Source: Diadema setosum (lineage: Eukaryota > Echinodermata > Echinoidea > Diadematoida > Diadematidae). From it: a DNA stretch of 64,000 nt. The notes under the pieces are model-generated. The model was given only the letters and a program-made list of their open reading frames with translations, was not told the origin of the DNA and made no database searches. The stretch lies in assembly GCA_033980235.1 (NCBI GenBank), contig CM067062.1, forward strand, positions 16,023,801-16,087,800. The letters run 5' to 3'. The position numbers and the translations under genes are program-made. The stretch's first letter is position 1; each line of letters starts with the position of its first letter. Of this stretch, positions 14,201-24,775 are shown piece after piece.

Positions 14201-17200
14201 CTACAAGGGCACAAAATTTCACAGATCCATCAAGAATTTCATGGTGAGTGAACTTGAATCCATCACAGCTTATAGTGGCCCCTCCAAATCACTGACTGAA
14301 AAAATAAAATGGATTATCTAAGTTTGCACTTTGTCATGATCTCCAGTATATTGAATTTGCTTCATTATGCTAGTAAATTTATTCATCTCTTTTGCAGATT
14401 CAAGGCGGTGATCCCACTGGTACTGGGACCGGTAAGTCTGACCACATTTTTCCCTGATCCTCGTGACCGGAAGGGTCCTTCGTTTGCCCTGTAGCTTAGA
14501 GAAATAAAAACAGAAAAGTGACACTGTACAACATTGTCCCATGTATTATAACTCTAATTTACTGGGAAGGGGATATCTTCCAAGGGGAATTCATGCATCC
14601 TATTTAAACCATGAATTGTGATGCATGATGGTTTATTCATTATGCACACACTGTTCCCCCTATCTGCACTATTGCAATTGAGTTTCTGTTTTCTTGCCTA
14701 CATCCTATACCCAGGCCATATAGATTATGAATGAATCGCATGTAAGCTAGTGTACGCAGTAGTTAGTAGTGATATTAATGATTGAAGTATTTCCCCAAAT
14801 TTTGAGTAATTTCGCCAAAACTGTGCAGCACACATGCTAACCTCATGGGCTCTGTGCATTATTTAAACCTGAAGGCAGGGGGGGGGGGGATTGCATTTGC
14901 AACTGAATCATGAGTTCTTCAATGAAGTGAAAATATATTGATGGTCAGGTTTACCTCACTCAATTTTTATGCAAGACAGTAGTGTTTAAAGAGACAACGT
15001 AGTGAGGAGTTCAGTAGCATAGTGATTGTGGTCATGCATCATTTAACAGTGGCAGCATGATTTTCAAAATTTTGGTCTCTGAGTGTCTATTCATCCATTT
15101 GAACATCATTATTTAGCTCAGTCAGCTAAGTTCCATGATTTTTACAATTTAGCCATCACAATGTTAAACAGTATCCTTTTTAAGATGTAACTGTGCAAGA
15201 CATTGCCATGAGGCATTAACATGGCAACCTTGACAATGAATGTCTTCCTCAGTCTTTGAGTAAATGAGAGGTAACTTCATACATATAATTGACCTAAGGA
15301 GGTCAGGCATGGTGTTATTATGGCCACTGTGATTCATGACAAAAAGCGTATCCTCTCTTCCTTTCGCATTAAGCGATATCACTAATGACTTGAAATATTT
15401 TTGTCTTTCTCTCATCTCCTCCGTGGTGCACAGGGGGAGAGTCGGCATGGGGCGGGGCCTTCAAGGATGAATTCAAGTCCAACTTGAGTCACACAGGGCG
15501 TGGCATACTCAGCATGGCCAACTCGGGGCCAGACACAAACAAGTCACAGTTGTAAGCCGCCTGCATATCTTCCTGCTACATTTGCAGTGTGTTTGTTTTT
15601 GTTTGTTGATTTGTTTGTTTGTCTTTCTGTTGGTTTATTCATTTGTTTGGCTTGGTGTCTGTCTGTTTGTTTATCTATTTGTTTCACTGTTTGTTTGTTT
15701 CCAGAAGAAACTAGTACTGCCAATTTTGGTTTCTCTGTTATGTTAGGGAAAGAAAGAAAAATCACTAGTAGTGAAATTACACAAACTTCAGGCTAGAACT
15801 TGTCAGAAAGCAGCATAATGGTAAAGAATTCACAGAAATTACAGGTTTGCCGAACAGAAGCCAATTTTATGGGAAAATGTGTCCCATTTATATACAGTAC
15901 TGTTTCCAAATGTGTTATCAGGTATGAAAGACAGTTTGATAAGATGCAACAGGACAAGACAAAAAAGTATTTGGCCTGAATTTATACATGCCCAAACTTA
16001 CAGAATTTAATAACTTTCATGTCTGAATTGGAATGGCCGTTTCTGGGGTATCGTTGACTAATGTTTCCAGTTTGAGGATCTTCATAGCATGGTCTTGCAT
16101 TCTTCCACTGTCTGTAAATGTTCAAAAAAAAATAGTTACTTTTTGGGGGGACAAAGAATGCTGAGAACACAGCTTCATTCATTCAAATGCTGGCTGTAGC
16201 TTATTTTAGAATATGTTTAGTATCATAGTGTTACAAGCATCTGAATTATAGCATATGCAGTTATTATGCCATTACACGTTACTGAAATCAGCAACCATTT
16301 TACCCAGACAGATGTGTTACTTTGGTGAGACAAAGCATGAATTAACCAGGAAAAACAAACTATTTTCTCCTCAGTTTCATCACATTCCGATCCTGCAAGT
16401 ACCTGGACAGGAAACACACCGTGTTTGGAAGGTGAGTCTGCAAGGATATATTACTCTGTAAGTGTTCAGTGCTATTTCCAGCCAAAGGAAACGTAGAAAG
16501 ATTGGAGGAAGAACCCACAATGTACATCATAAGTTTTTCATTAACTGTAAAATCAGTGCACAAGAAGTTTAGTTCTGTCAAAATAGCAAATAGAAAGCAT
16601 AACTTTACGGCCAAAGTGTGTTCAATCAGATATCCTTGCACACTGATACAAATGTGCACACCCAAAGAAACAAAGTCAAATGAAATACAGCATTGTTTTA
16701 TATACAATGTATGAGCACCAAAACTACAGCATCCATGGTATTCCCCAAGTTCTTGCTCCTCTCTTTGATTTTTGCTGATCCATGTATGCACAAAAACCTT
16801 TCAAAGCAGATGATTATAACTTCAGAACAAATTAGTATGTTCATTGTTTCATTTGACATTGCCACATGGGTAAGTGTCATCATCACCAGTGTCATTGGTA
16901 TGAATATTACTGTAGTAGTATGGTGGATGCTCATGAGACGGATTGCTAATATAAGAAATTCTCATGATAGTGAAGTCATTTTCTTGCCATAAAGTTCAAA
17001 GTTTCTGTGTATTTTATTTCTTCCCAAAGCCTTATGTGTTGCAAAATGTCAAAATAAAGGAATACTGTCACTGGTTATTAGGAATTTGTGATAAAGAGAG
17101 TTGACTAGTTGTAGCTTTAGTGGTATCTTCATATCATCATAAAAATATCAAAATGATTTAACTATAATATCAAGGTTTTCCATTGGCTCTTGATTGTGCT

Positions 17201-19326
17201 TCCAGTGTGGTAGGAGGACTGGAGACCCTTGTTGCCATGGAGAAGGTGGAGACGGACAAGAAGGACCGGCCGGTGGAAGACATCATCATCCAAGACACTG
17301 TCATCTTTGTGGATCCTTATGAGGAAGTCGATAAGGAGGTTTGTGCTCTTCATTTTCAGTGCATACATTTTCAGATACCGCAATGAAGTGAGTTTAGAGA
17401 TCAGTTCATAAAAGAAAGCCGTATTGCCACCAGACATTGCTAGCTACTTGTCTGCAACAGTAAAAATGTATTGTCAATGTAGAAGACCTGTGGTACAGAT
17501 TTAAAGTGATTCCTTGGTAAACAAGTTCCTTTCTAAAAGATGATATTATCATTTGTTGTCTGTTATAAAACTTCAAAATATGTATGAGCTGAGAATATTT
17601 ATTGCCATTGCAATTTCTTTAAATCTTGCTAAGGGTTGTTTTTCTAATATGTTCTTTTTCATAATATTTGTACTGATGTTTTGTGTATATGATAAATGAT
17701 TTTTCATATTTTATCTCATTTGAACATATCTTTTGCATGTACATTCTTCAAAAATTTGAGTGCACAACCACACCCCACCTTGTTTACAATTCTGTACTTA
17801 TACTGCCCTACTTTGGCAAAAGGAAGCAAGTGACATACCATCCGAATTTGAGTTATTGATGTTTTCATAATTCACATAATGAGCTCTTCTTCCAGGCCAA
17901 ATTTCATGCAGAAACACTCATCCTACTAAGAGCTATGTTAGATAAGACATCATGATAGTCCATTGACGTTAGTATAAATGACAGACACATTTTGCTCTTT
18001 TACGAGAAATGTCACTTTTGTCACTTGCTTCCTTTTGCCAAAGTAGGGCAGTATACTTAAAAATCTGCATGTATATTCTTCAAGCAATAAGCCTCAAAAC
18101 TAGTCTGAGATTCTTGCCACTTTAACTTTGAGGATATTGCGCAAGGGTTTGTTTTTTTTTGTGTGTGTGTGTGTGTCCTCTTTGTTCCAGTGTTTGCTTG
18201 ATGCAGCATTTCACTACGTAATCTATAATGTTGAGTATAGATATGAAAATGAATTTCAGTTGTCAAGGTTTTAAAAAAGCTGTCCTGCACCACATTCTCT
18301 TAAACTGATAGATTGCCGAGGAGAGAGCAAAACTTCAGGCTGAAGAGGAGGCTAAGACCAAGGCACCAAGCCACTCCACGGCGGTGGCACCAGGTACCGC
18401 AGAACCGCCCAGGGTGTACCGCAGTGGGGTGGGCAAGTACATGGCCAAGAAGACACTGGATGCTGAAGAAAACAGGTGAATTGTCTTGTCATGCTCTGCA
18501 GTGATCAAGAGTGTAGTCATAATGAGATGTGAAATGTTAAATCATATTTGTGGTGCTAATCTTGATACTATTGTCAAGTTTTCAGTATTCAGTAGTTCTC
18601 TTGTGTAACCATTATGCTCTCTTGTATATATGTATAATCACACTTTTTCTCTTTCTGGCAATTGTTTAAAGGAACAGGACATCACATAACATGTAATCAA
18701 GTAAGATTCAGACAAACGTATATCATCTAAAAATGGGAAGTCGGCACTCGTTAAATGTTTTTCCAGCCTTGATTGTTAACCAGTTATGTATGTTAATCAT
18801 ATCATAATAATGTACACTTTTTGTACGTATTTGCTAAATCTCAGTAAAGAAAACATAATGTATAATTTCTATCCATTCGATAAGAGGCATAATTTTTCAC
18901 AAATTTAACAAACAAAAACTCACAGTCCAATTATGCACACCATGATTAGCATTTGTTGTAACTGCCTTAAAACATGTTCTCATATTAAACTGATGTCAAA
19001 TTTGCCAAGTTGTGAGGATAAAAAATGAAAAGGAATTTGACTGTTATGAATTAGCCAGTTTCATTCAACTTGAACAGATATTATTGTAGCTTTACTAATG
19101 ATTAAGTTTTTGCCACTTTTGTGACTGCATCTTCTATGTCACCAGAATTTTTTTTTGATCATTTGCTCTCATTCCCAGGCCATCAACGAGCAGCTCATCA
19201 ACAGACGCGGTAGGTACAAGCGGCATGTCATCAAAGAGAGCCAGTGAGACAGACAGTAGCGGTAACCAGGGTAACAAGAAGAAGATAAAGAGTGCTTTCC
19301 AACTCAACGACTTCAGTGCCTGGTGA
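2272..19326 (+). CDS. PPIL2: PPIL2: U-box and cyclophilin-type peptidyl-prolyl isomerase-like 2, 18 exons
   Basis: Coding exons: 2272-2303, 3284-3333, 4410-4458, 5667-5781, 6394-6445, 7816-7907, 9257-9422, 9961-10061, 10881-10925, 12067-12142, 12962-13068, 14154-14243, 14398-14431, 15434-15551, 16375-16431, 17206-17338, 18312-18475, 19179-19326. All have GT/AG borders and join in frame (1629 nt, 542 residues; human PPIL2 is about 520). The protein starts [11 protein letters not shown] and ends DFSAW, like vertebrate PPIL2. The family is a nuclear U-box E3 ligase-like cyclophilin associated with the spliceosome. The U-box lies at about residues 35-108 and the cyclophilin domain at about 276-434, followed by a lysine/serine-rich tail. 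Cyclophilin residues Arg319, Phe324, Gln327, Phe377 and His390 are kept. The CypA Trp121 position is Tyr385, as in human PPIL2. The start codon has A at -3 and G at +4. The gene is convergent with the transporter gene downstream. Confidence 0.96.
2507..2653 (+). mobile_element. Mariner/Tc1-like MITE fragment, copy 1
   Basis: Starts CAGGGTGGCCCAAAAAG, a terminal sequence of the style seen in Tc1/mariner-related elements. A second copy of the same sequence lies in opposite orientation at 36181-36315, in a transporter intron. The match runs through TTTCAGCAATATTGTTGC and TATTGGAAAGGCCA to a TTTTGGTTAA end. Lies in PPIL2 intron 1. Confidence 0.65.
2989..3183. mobile_element. MITE with TTGCAACTG terminal inverted repeats, copy 1
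   Basis: The left end 2989-3011 and right end 3161-3183 are inverted repeats of about 23 bases with few mismatches, starting TTGCAACTGA. The same terminus recurs in a compact hairpin at 4208-4291. Lies in PPIL2 intron 1. No coding capacity. Superfamily not assigned. Confidence 0.65.
4208..4291. mobile_element. 84-bp near-perfect hairpin, short member of the TTGCAACTG family
   Basis: Arms of about 36 bases, from ATTGCAACTGATTGAC to the central TCGACGTAA, are almost perfectly complementary around a loop of about 9 bases. The ends match the longer element at 2989-3183. It sits in PPIL2 intron 2, about 120 bases before exon 3, and would be transcribed as a strong RNA hairpin. Confidence 0.75.
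4410..7907 (+). CDS. PPIL2: PPIL2 exons 3-6: U-box region
   Basis: Exons 4410-4458, 5667-5781, 6394-6445 and 7816-7907 encode the [16 protein letters not shown] start of the U-box, its core ending [12 protein letters not shown], and the following KYHCPVTF / [10 protein letters not shown] segment. U-boxes adopt the RING fold without zinc ligands and recruit E2 enzymes. This one has the usual PPIL2 spacing and no break. The introns between these exons are 0.6-1.4 kb and carry MITE-like inserts, for example at 4834-5521 and 7442-7626. Confidence 0.9.
4834..5521. mobile_element. MITE, about 690 bp, with GTGACC termini
   Basis: The left end GTGACCCGGCATCACAAA and the right end, read on the other strand as GTGACCGTGCATCACAAA, form inverted repeats of about 26 bases with a few mismatches. 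No ORF of note inside. It occupies PPIL2 intron 3. Confidence 0.7.
7442..7626. mobile_element. Tc1/mariner (pogo-like) MITE with TA duplication
   Basis: Left end CAGTGCACTCCCATTCTAAC and right end, in reverse complement, CAGTGGACTCCCATTATAAC, each bounded outside by TA (7440-7441 and 7627-7628). TA target duplications with CAGTG termini are typical of pogo/Tigger-type elements. The 185-bp interior has no coding potential. Lies in PPIL2 intron 5. Confidence 0.8.
8058..8749. mobile_element. Unclassified element with 10-bp flanking duplication and subterminal hairpins
   Basis: TAGTAATGGT occurs at 8058-8067 and 8740-8749, as expected of a target-site duplication around a 672-bp insert. Just inside each end is a GC-rich hairpin: CAGCCCTGTCG/CGACAGGGCTG near 8078-8118, and CAGACCCCGTGC/GCACGGGGTCTG at about 8698-8731. 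The interior near 8315-8450 is richer in CpG than the surrounding intron. It does not match a superfamily I can name; a 9-10 bp duplication is compatible with Mutator-like elements. Lies in PPIL2 intron 6. Confidence 0.5.
9535..9722. mobile_element. TACTGTAAAAG-family MITE, copy 1
   Basis: Begins TACTGTAAAAGCGGA and ends with the inverted GCACTTTCACAGTA. It shares the internal GAAAATAAAAGCAC motif with the copies at 10978-11402. Degenerate. Lies in PPIL2 intron 7. Confidence 0.6.
10978..11402. mobile_element. Two abutting, head-to-head copies of the TACTGTAAAAG MITE
   Basis: Copy A (10978-11191) and copy B (11190-11402) share one terminal motif at the junction, TTTTACAGTACTGTAAAA. They can be aligned along their length when one is reversed: shared GAATTAAA, CCATATGTCCCAG and GATGTCTTGATTC blocks appear in both. 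Copy B retains many CpG-containing GCGAAAA motifs that read GTGAAA or similar in copy A. Lies in PPIL2 intron 9. Confidence 0.75.
11838..12026. mobile_element. Related TGTAAAAC-ended MITE with internal CGCGAA motifs
   Basis: Ends ACTGTAAAACGAC and (inverted) ACTGTAAAACATG. The interior repeats AATTCGCGA in both orientations. It ends about 40 bases before PPIL2 exon 10, close to that exon's branch-point region. Confidence 0.55.
12962..17338 (+). CDS. PPIL2: PPIL2 exons 11-16: cyclophilin domain
   Basis: Exons 11 to 16 encode a full cyclophilin fold from [13 protein letters not shown] to VIFVDPYEE. Visible signatures are [50 protein letters not shown] and [11 protein letters not shown]. The Trp-to-Tyr change in KYLD is typical of PPIL2 and is expected to weaken cyclosporin binding and isomerase activity. 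The residue after FG is Ser395, created across the exon 15/16 junction, where vertebrate PPIL2 has Arg. Confidence 0.93.
13704..13950. mobile_element. MITE with GAAGAGTTTGTT termini
   Basis: Long inverted repeats of about 33 bases: left end GAAGAGTTTGTTCGCAAAA, right end the inverse of GAAGAGTTTGTTTGCAAAA, both continuing through ACCGATAA to TCCAT. ATTT lies on both sides and may be a duplication. Interior AT-rich, 247 bp in total. Lies in PPIL2 intron 11. Confidence 0.8.
17799..18055. mobile_element. MITE with TATACTGCCCTAC termini
   Basis: Terminal inverted repeats of about 36 bases that are almost perfect: TATACTGCCCTACTTTGG continuing through CAAAAGGAAGCAAGTGAC, mirrored at 18021-18055. 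Ends in TA, compatible with a Tc1/mariner-type TA target. 257 bp, non-coding. Lies in PPIL2 intron 16. Confidence 0.85.
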
Positions 19327-19935
19327 TGGGATAGCAGAAAAGGGGTGTCTCAACCTGACACACCTGTCCAAGCTCTGGTTCCAAGATAAAAGACTTTCCT
19401 GCCAGTGCTATTTTTCATGTCAATGGTATCCTGCAGTCGCGGTCATAAGCTTCTCTGGGTGGTAGGAGCAAGCTATTTGATGTGCAGTTTGTATCAGGGG
19501 AAGGAGAACAAGGTGGACAACATGTTAGAGGTACCTCACCCCACCCTCCCCCCCCCCCCCCCCCATTACGCATATGATTAGCCAATATTATTTATCACAT
19601 GTTATTTTGTGGTAAAACCACCAGACATTGGTTCTATGCTTGATTAGTTTGTCCATCAGTGAATATGGCTGACATGCATTGAGTTTTCATTGCTAATCTT
19701 GTGCATGGCACTTTCTCTTTTCCAAGGAATTTCAGTCGCATACCTCAACAGCTAAAATAGGTGCCAGGATTTCACAGAAAATGAAAGGGAATTCCGAGGC
19801 CAGTTACATTGTATAAATTAGTCTGGTGGTAAAGAAAGAGTATATTCTTACAACCACTACAGTGAAATTTTGATCAAAATCAGAGAAAAATTAGAGAAGT
19901 TGTGACATTGTGAAGTTTCGCTAATTTCTGCAAAC
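19327..19935 (+). other. Probable PPIL2 3' untranslated region and flank
   Basis: Sequence directly after the PPIL2 stop codon. It contains a C-run near 19548-19564. No canonical AATAAA was seen nearby; TATAAA near 19812 is a possible variant signal. The end of the transcript cannot be fixed from sequence alone. Confidence 0.35.
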
Positions 19936-19939
19936 CAAC

Positions 19940-21120
19940 TCATAAAGTTGATATGAATGTGCAAATGAGATGTACATGATGTAGGCTGTCTATAGGTATA
20001 TCAAAAGCACCTACCTCGTTGGCGCTTGGGTCTGACTCTGATGGATTGCAGCGCTGAACTACTTCCTCCTCAGTCCATGCCTGCGAGGCTGGGTGGCCTG
20101 TGCTCTGTCTTGATCGATGCTGGGGTGTACGTGTGGGGACCTGAGTCTGGATGTTTTCCTCAGTTCCTTTTCTGGCCTCAGCCTTAAAAAGGATGCCCAG
20201 TACCTGCCGCAAGATTGCAATAAGGATCCCTAGGGATCCAGCCTGCTTGTCTCAGTTGGCATTTGGATGTGCCGTACTTCCTGTATGGATGGTAATGTGG
20301 TGTGCTGTTATGCTGTCATGATTTCATGACACCCTACAGTTGCCTTTCTCTGGTCTTGCAGGTCTTTGACCTGTTTCCCAAGGTCAGCGCCAAAGAGAAA
20401 TTTTGTCACCTTGTTGGCTGGTTTACACAGGTGGTGATATTGACTGTTTAACTCTGGCTTAATACAGTCTCTTCTCAGGCAGTTCAGGGCAAATACAGCA
20501 TCGCATAACAACGCCAAGGCGTCTAGGTGTACTTAGTCATCATGTCTGGGTGTCATCGTGTCTGAGTGTGAGCAAATGCACATAGTCCCTTTGCAAGCGA
20601 CTTTTCAATGCCCTGTAGTTGGTCTTTTGTTCTCGTTGGTGTAGAAAGATTTTCAAAGATGGCTGTGTTAACTGTGGGTATATTGAGGGACTCGCAGTTG
20701 TCAGGGCACATACTTGTCGCGACAGAGCTCTTCACTTTTTTTTCTCCCCACCATAAAATCCACTGCCTTAGCGATACTTGGATACAGAGGCAGGCTGATA
20801 TCCGATGGGGCAGCAAATTTGGCGGCGAAATGAGGGATGTCAACGTCATGAGGCTTAGTTGTAATATCACTCCCCTCATTGTTGCTATCTTGGCCGCTGT
20901 AACAGTCTAAATGGTCAATTTTCAAATTGAAATTGGTACTGCTCGTTGGAGACAAATTTTCTGTCGCCGCAGAGCGATCACTGCTGGCAGAGCTTTGTGT
21001 GTGACAAAGTGGCAGCTCGCTGACGGATGCCTTTGCCTGTGTGCATGATGTGTCACTGTTAATAGTGGCTGGGAGCGTGTTCCAGTACACGTGTAGATGG
21101 CATAATTGACATAATTGCAT
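19940..21120 (-). mobile_element. Degenerate retroelement gag-like ORF
   Basis: Minus-strand reading frames 20701-21120, 20553-20879, 20308-20517 and 19940-20212 follow one another as pieces of one broken protein. Segments such as AVDFMVGRKKSEEL, PDNCESLNIPTVN, ALLCDAVFALNCLRR and VTKFLFGADLGKQVKDL resemble a gag-like first ORF common in retrotransposons of marine invertebrates and fish (DIRS- or Ty3-like; from memory of the family, not searched). Frameshifts and stops show it is dead. No reverse transcriptase follows nearby. Confidence 0.55.
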
Positions 21121-21335
21121 TTAACAAAGAACTGGAAATTTCCTGATGTTATGTCTTTACTACATGGCAAGTTATGAGGGGATGACATCATCAATTCACC
21201 ATTTACATATTCATATTGACTGTTATAGAACTGTACAATTTCATAGCTTCTGTAATTTTCTTCCCATTTTGATCAAACTTTCACTCTTGTGCTTGGAAGG
21301 TATTCATCTTTCTTTTTAGACTAACCTTTTTTTTA

Positions 21336-22655
21336 TTATGCCTCCGCCACGAAGTGGTGCCGGAGGCATTATGTTTTCGGGTTGTCCGTCCGTCCGTACG
21401 TACGTCCGTCCGCTTTCGTTTACGCGATAACTTGAGTAATATTTACTGGAATTTTACCAAACTTGGTCCAAGTATGAAGTATGATGGGGCAACGATTTGA
21501 TAAGATTTTGGGTGAAATCGGCTAAAGGTCTAAGGTCAAAGGTCAAGGTCAAATCGTGAAATTGTATCCGTTTACGCGATAACTCAAGACTGTATGGAGC
21601 AAATTTCACCAAACTTTGTTGGAGGATGATGTATGATGGGGCAATTACTTGATTAGTTTTTCAGTGAAATCGGACAGAGGTCAAAGGTCAAAGATCAAGG
21701 TCAAATCCTAAAATTTATCTGTTTATGTGATAACTCAAAACTGGATGAAGCAGCTTTCACCAAACTTGGTCCAAGGATGATGTATGATGGGACAATTAGT
21801 TGAGTAGATTCTAGTGACATTGACAAGAGTCAAAGGTCAAGGTCAAATGCTAAAAATGTTGCTATTTCCCCCATATCTATGCAATGCCCGCAGTTATTTT
21901 CTTGAAACTTAGTGTAGACATGTACTACTGCAGAAGGATTCTCCAGAGAGAGTTTCATGTCATAAGGTCAAAGGTCAAAAGGTCAAAGGTTAGGTGAAAA
22001 TGTTGCAATATCACTTTTCTCGCAAATGGTTCAATGTATCTTCATGGAACATGGTACATATGCATGTACTGACTGGCAGGGATTATCTAGGGAATTTAGG
22101 GGTCATGGGTCAATAGTCAGGGGTTCAAAGGTCAAGGTCAACTCCTCAAAATGTTACTACTGTATTTCCCTCATACATGTATACTAGTATATGCAATGAT
22201 TGCATTATTAGTTTTAAAAGTGTTTAATATATGTACATGTATTACTTGATGGAGATTCTCTTGGAAATTTCCAGCCAGAAGGTCAAAGGTCAAAGGTTAA
22301 GGGTCAAAGGTCAGGTTTAAATGAAAAAAAAAATATTTTGTACTGTAATTACACTCTTTCTTCATACCTTGAAAATTATACTCAATGCATAAACTTATAA
22401 TAAGGTTGGTCAGAAGTCAAGTAAAATTTTTCAATTCCCCAAATATGTGTACCTGCACTCTTTAATAGACAATTATAGCAAACCCAGTTCGTGGAAAGTG
22501 AACATTCAAGATATTTCTGACAAACCTGTTATTTCGATATTTTGCCAGTTATGTGAAACTGTCATCACACATTGTCAAGACATTGTACTATACACCTATT
22601 GGGAGAATCATGCATTATGGCGGAGGCATCAGTCGCCGTAACGACATTTCTAGTT
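21336..22655. mobile_element. AGGTCA-rich dispersed repeat with CCTCCGCC hairpin ends
   Basis: Left end has the hairpin GCCTCCGCCACGAAGTGG / GTGCCGGAGGC at 21340-21367, followed by GTCCGTCCGT tandems. The inverse terminus TGGCGGAGGCATC lies at 22618-22630. The body contains about 16 AGGTCA hexamers in recurring AAGGTCAAAGGTCAAGGTCA-like clusters, each after a paragraph beginning GATAACT...CAAACTTGGT. No coding capacity. This resembles a repeat common in marine deuterostome genomes. Confidence 0.7.
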
Positions 22656-22909
22656 TGTTCTGGATTTCTCCATTAATGAAGAGAACACACTTGGAATTGG
22701 TCTCTGTATCAAATCACATGCCATAAAAGCATTCATTCCCTATTTCTGTTCCTTCTGTCCTGAAGCATAGTGTTTACACACATTCTATGATACATTGGGC
22801 TGTATGCCGTCACTGCTTGTGACATTGTGTGTGATAATGTGTTGTAAAGAAAGTCTAACTCCACTGCAAGTTACTCCTATCTCAAAGAAGAAAAATAAAA
22901 AAATCAATG

Positions 22910-23690
22910 TTAACCCTATTCTAACTGGGGGGGGGGGTCAAATTGACCCCCCCCCCCCCTCGACGTTTCGCGCCATGATTTCGCAACACCCAAAGATTTT
23001 GCCGCGTCGTTTCAGGACTTTTTTTATTGAAGTCTCCCGCATATTTTGAGACCAAATTTGCGACGTCCGGGTGCACCGTTTTGAAGTTACGTAATGTTTT
23101 GCATATGCATGTCAACCAAAAAACAGCTCAAATTCATGATATCGTGTGCAAATCCAATGCAAATTGTATTTTTTGGTTAAACTGATATAAATTAGATTAT
23201 TTCAACTTTTAACCATTAAAATTAATCAATTCTAGTGTAGATAAGCCTGAAAAAGTGCCTGCAACAAATTTTGGCCAAAAAACAATAGAAAACAAAAGGT
23301 CGAAAAAACAATAAAATACATAAGAAATTAACAAAACAATTAAAAAACAAAAGAAATTGATTTCGATTGTGCTATTTTTATACACACAAATTGTTTGATG
23401 TGTCTTGAGGAATTCTGACACAAAAATTTAGCAATCCTCCAGTCTTTTTAATGGAGTTATAGGTGAAAATATGATTTCAGGCACAAATTTGCATAATTAA
23501 TTTATTAAAAATAGAAAGCAATATTTTTCTATTGTATGACCATGTAATTTTGTAGTTGACATTCAGCTCTATCTTCAGGCAAAATTTTGCGGTGATTGCG
23601 CGATTGGCGGCCGAGATCTGAAGGGGGGGTCAAATTGACCCCCCCTCAGTAAAAACTTGGTCTCAAATAGCCCAGTTAGAATAGGGTTAA
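22910..23690. mobile_element. piggyBac-like MITE with TTAA ends
   Basis: A perfect 20-base terminal inverted repeat, TTAACCCTATTCTAACTGGG, lies at 22910-22929 and 23671-23690. TTAA followed by CCCTA is the piggyBac pattern (TTAA target duplication, CCC terminus). A second internal palindrome, GGGGGTCAAATTGACCCCC, occurs near both ends. The 781-bp interior is AT-rich without a transposase, so it is non-autonomous. Confidence 0.8.
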
Positions 23691-24745
23691 ACAAATAAGT
23701 GAAATATAAAACAGATAACCTCGCTCAATGTGGGACACAGGCACATTATTTGTATCGCAGCAAGCCATGCAGCCAGATGAAATCACGTTGATAAATTAAG
23801 GTGAGAAGAAATGTTGTCAACTGTTAAAAATTCATGTTGCTAAGCTACTTTCCATGCGGGTATTATCTACATCATAGTCACAGAATACTGAGTACGCATT
23901 TTTACAGGTAGGAACAGGTGTTCCAATAAAATACATGTACACATTAGATCTTCACAGTTTTACCAATGACACAAAATTATTTCTTGTGTGCTCTTTTACT
24001 GTGAAATGTACACATTTACATGAAATTCCTGGAATCTGTAAAGGGAATTGGGTCTCATTGGTCATGTCAATACACAGACATCTACCTGATTGGTGGATTT
24101 CAAATTTGGATTTGTATAACTTGAGGAAACAATGTCAACTTTCTAGTGAGTACGACGTGAGTAGTTCATTTTTTAAATTCAAATTTGCATGTATGATTGA
24201 CTGCACAAATGTAAATAAAAAATAAATGTTTATAGAAAACCTTGTCTTGCAGAATACGAGTGTCTGTTATGTGTATCAACTTAATTCACAAGTTAGTAAG
24301 AGGTAAAAGATAAATCCTGACTAGCTGATTATTTTGGTTCTATACATTGAATCGAATAGAGTGTCGATTGTGTTCAGATACACAGGAAGCGTCTAACATT
24401 GTCTTGTGCTCTCCCCTTCAGTCGTATGCAGCAATCAATGTTGGACTTACGTACTAAAAATGATTTCAAACTATCCACAAATTCTGACTTTAAAAGATAG
24501 TAAACCAAATGCATCATATACTTATTACTGCTGCAGAATATACTCACATAGCAAATGTAGATAAATATGTTTGTATATGTATGCATATATTTGATGTATA
24601 CACATATATATCATATATGGTATACATAGTAATATTGCAGGATGAGACTGAGACAAAGTAATTAGGACGATTATGAGACCAAGATGTTCATATCGATACC
24701 ATTTATTAATATGATTCTGGACGTCAAAACATCTCGCAGGTGAAA

Positions 24746-24775
24746 ATATATATAATATAATATAATATAATATTG
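24746..24775. repeat. (TATAA)n short tandem repeat
   Basis: Pentamer TATAA/ATAAT repeated about five times within an AT-rich stretch. Confidence 0.8.

Noticed and set aside
16360..16791. 143-residue minus-strand frame
   Set aside because: Partly antisense to PPIL2 exon 15, otherwise intronic; no similarity recognised.
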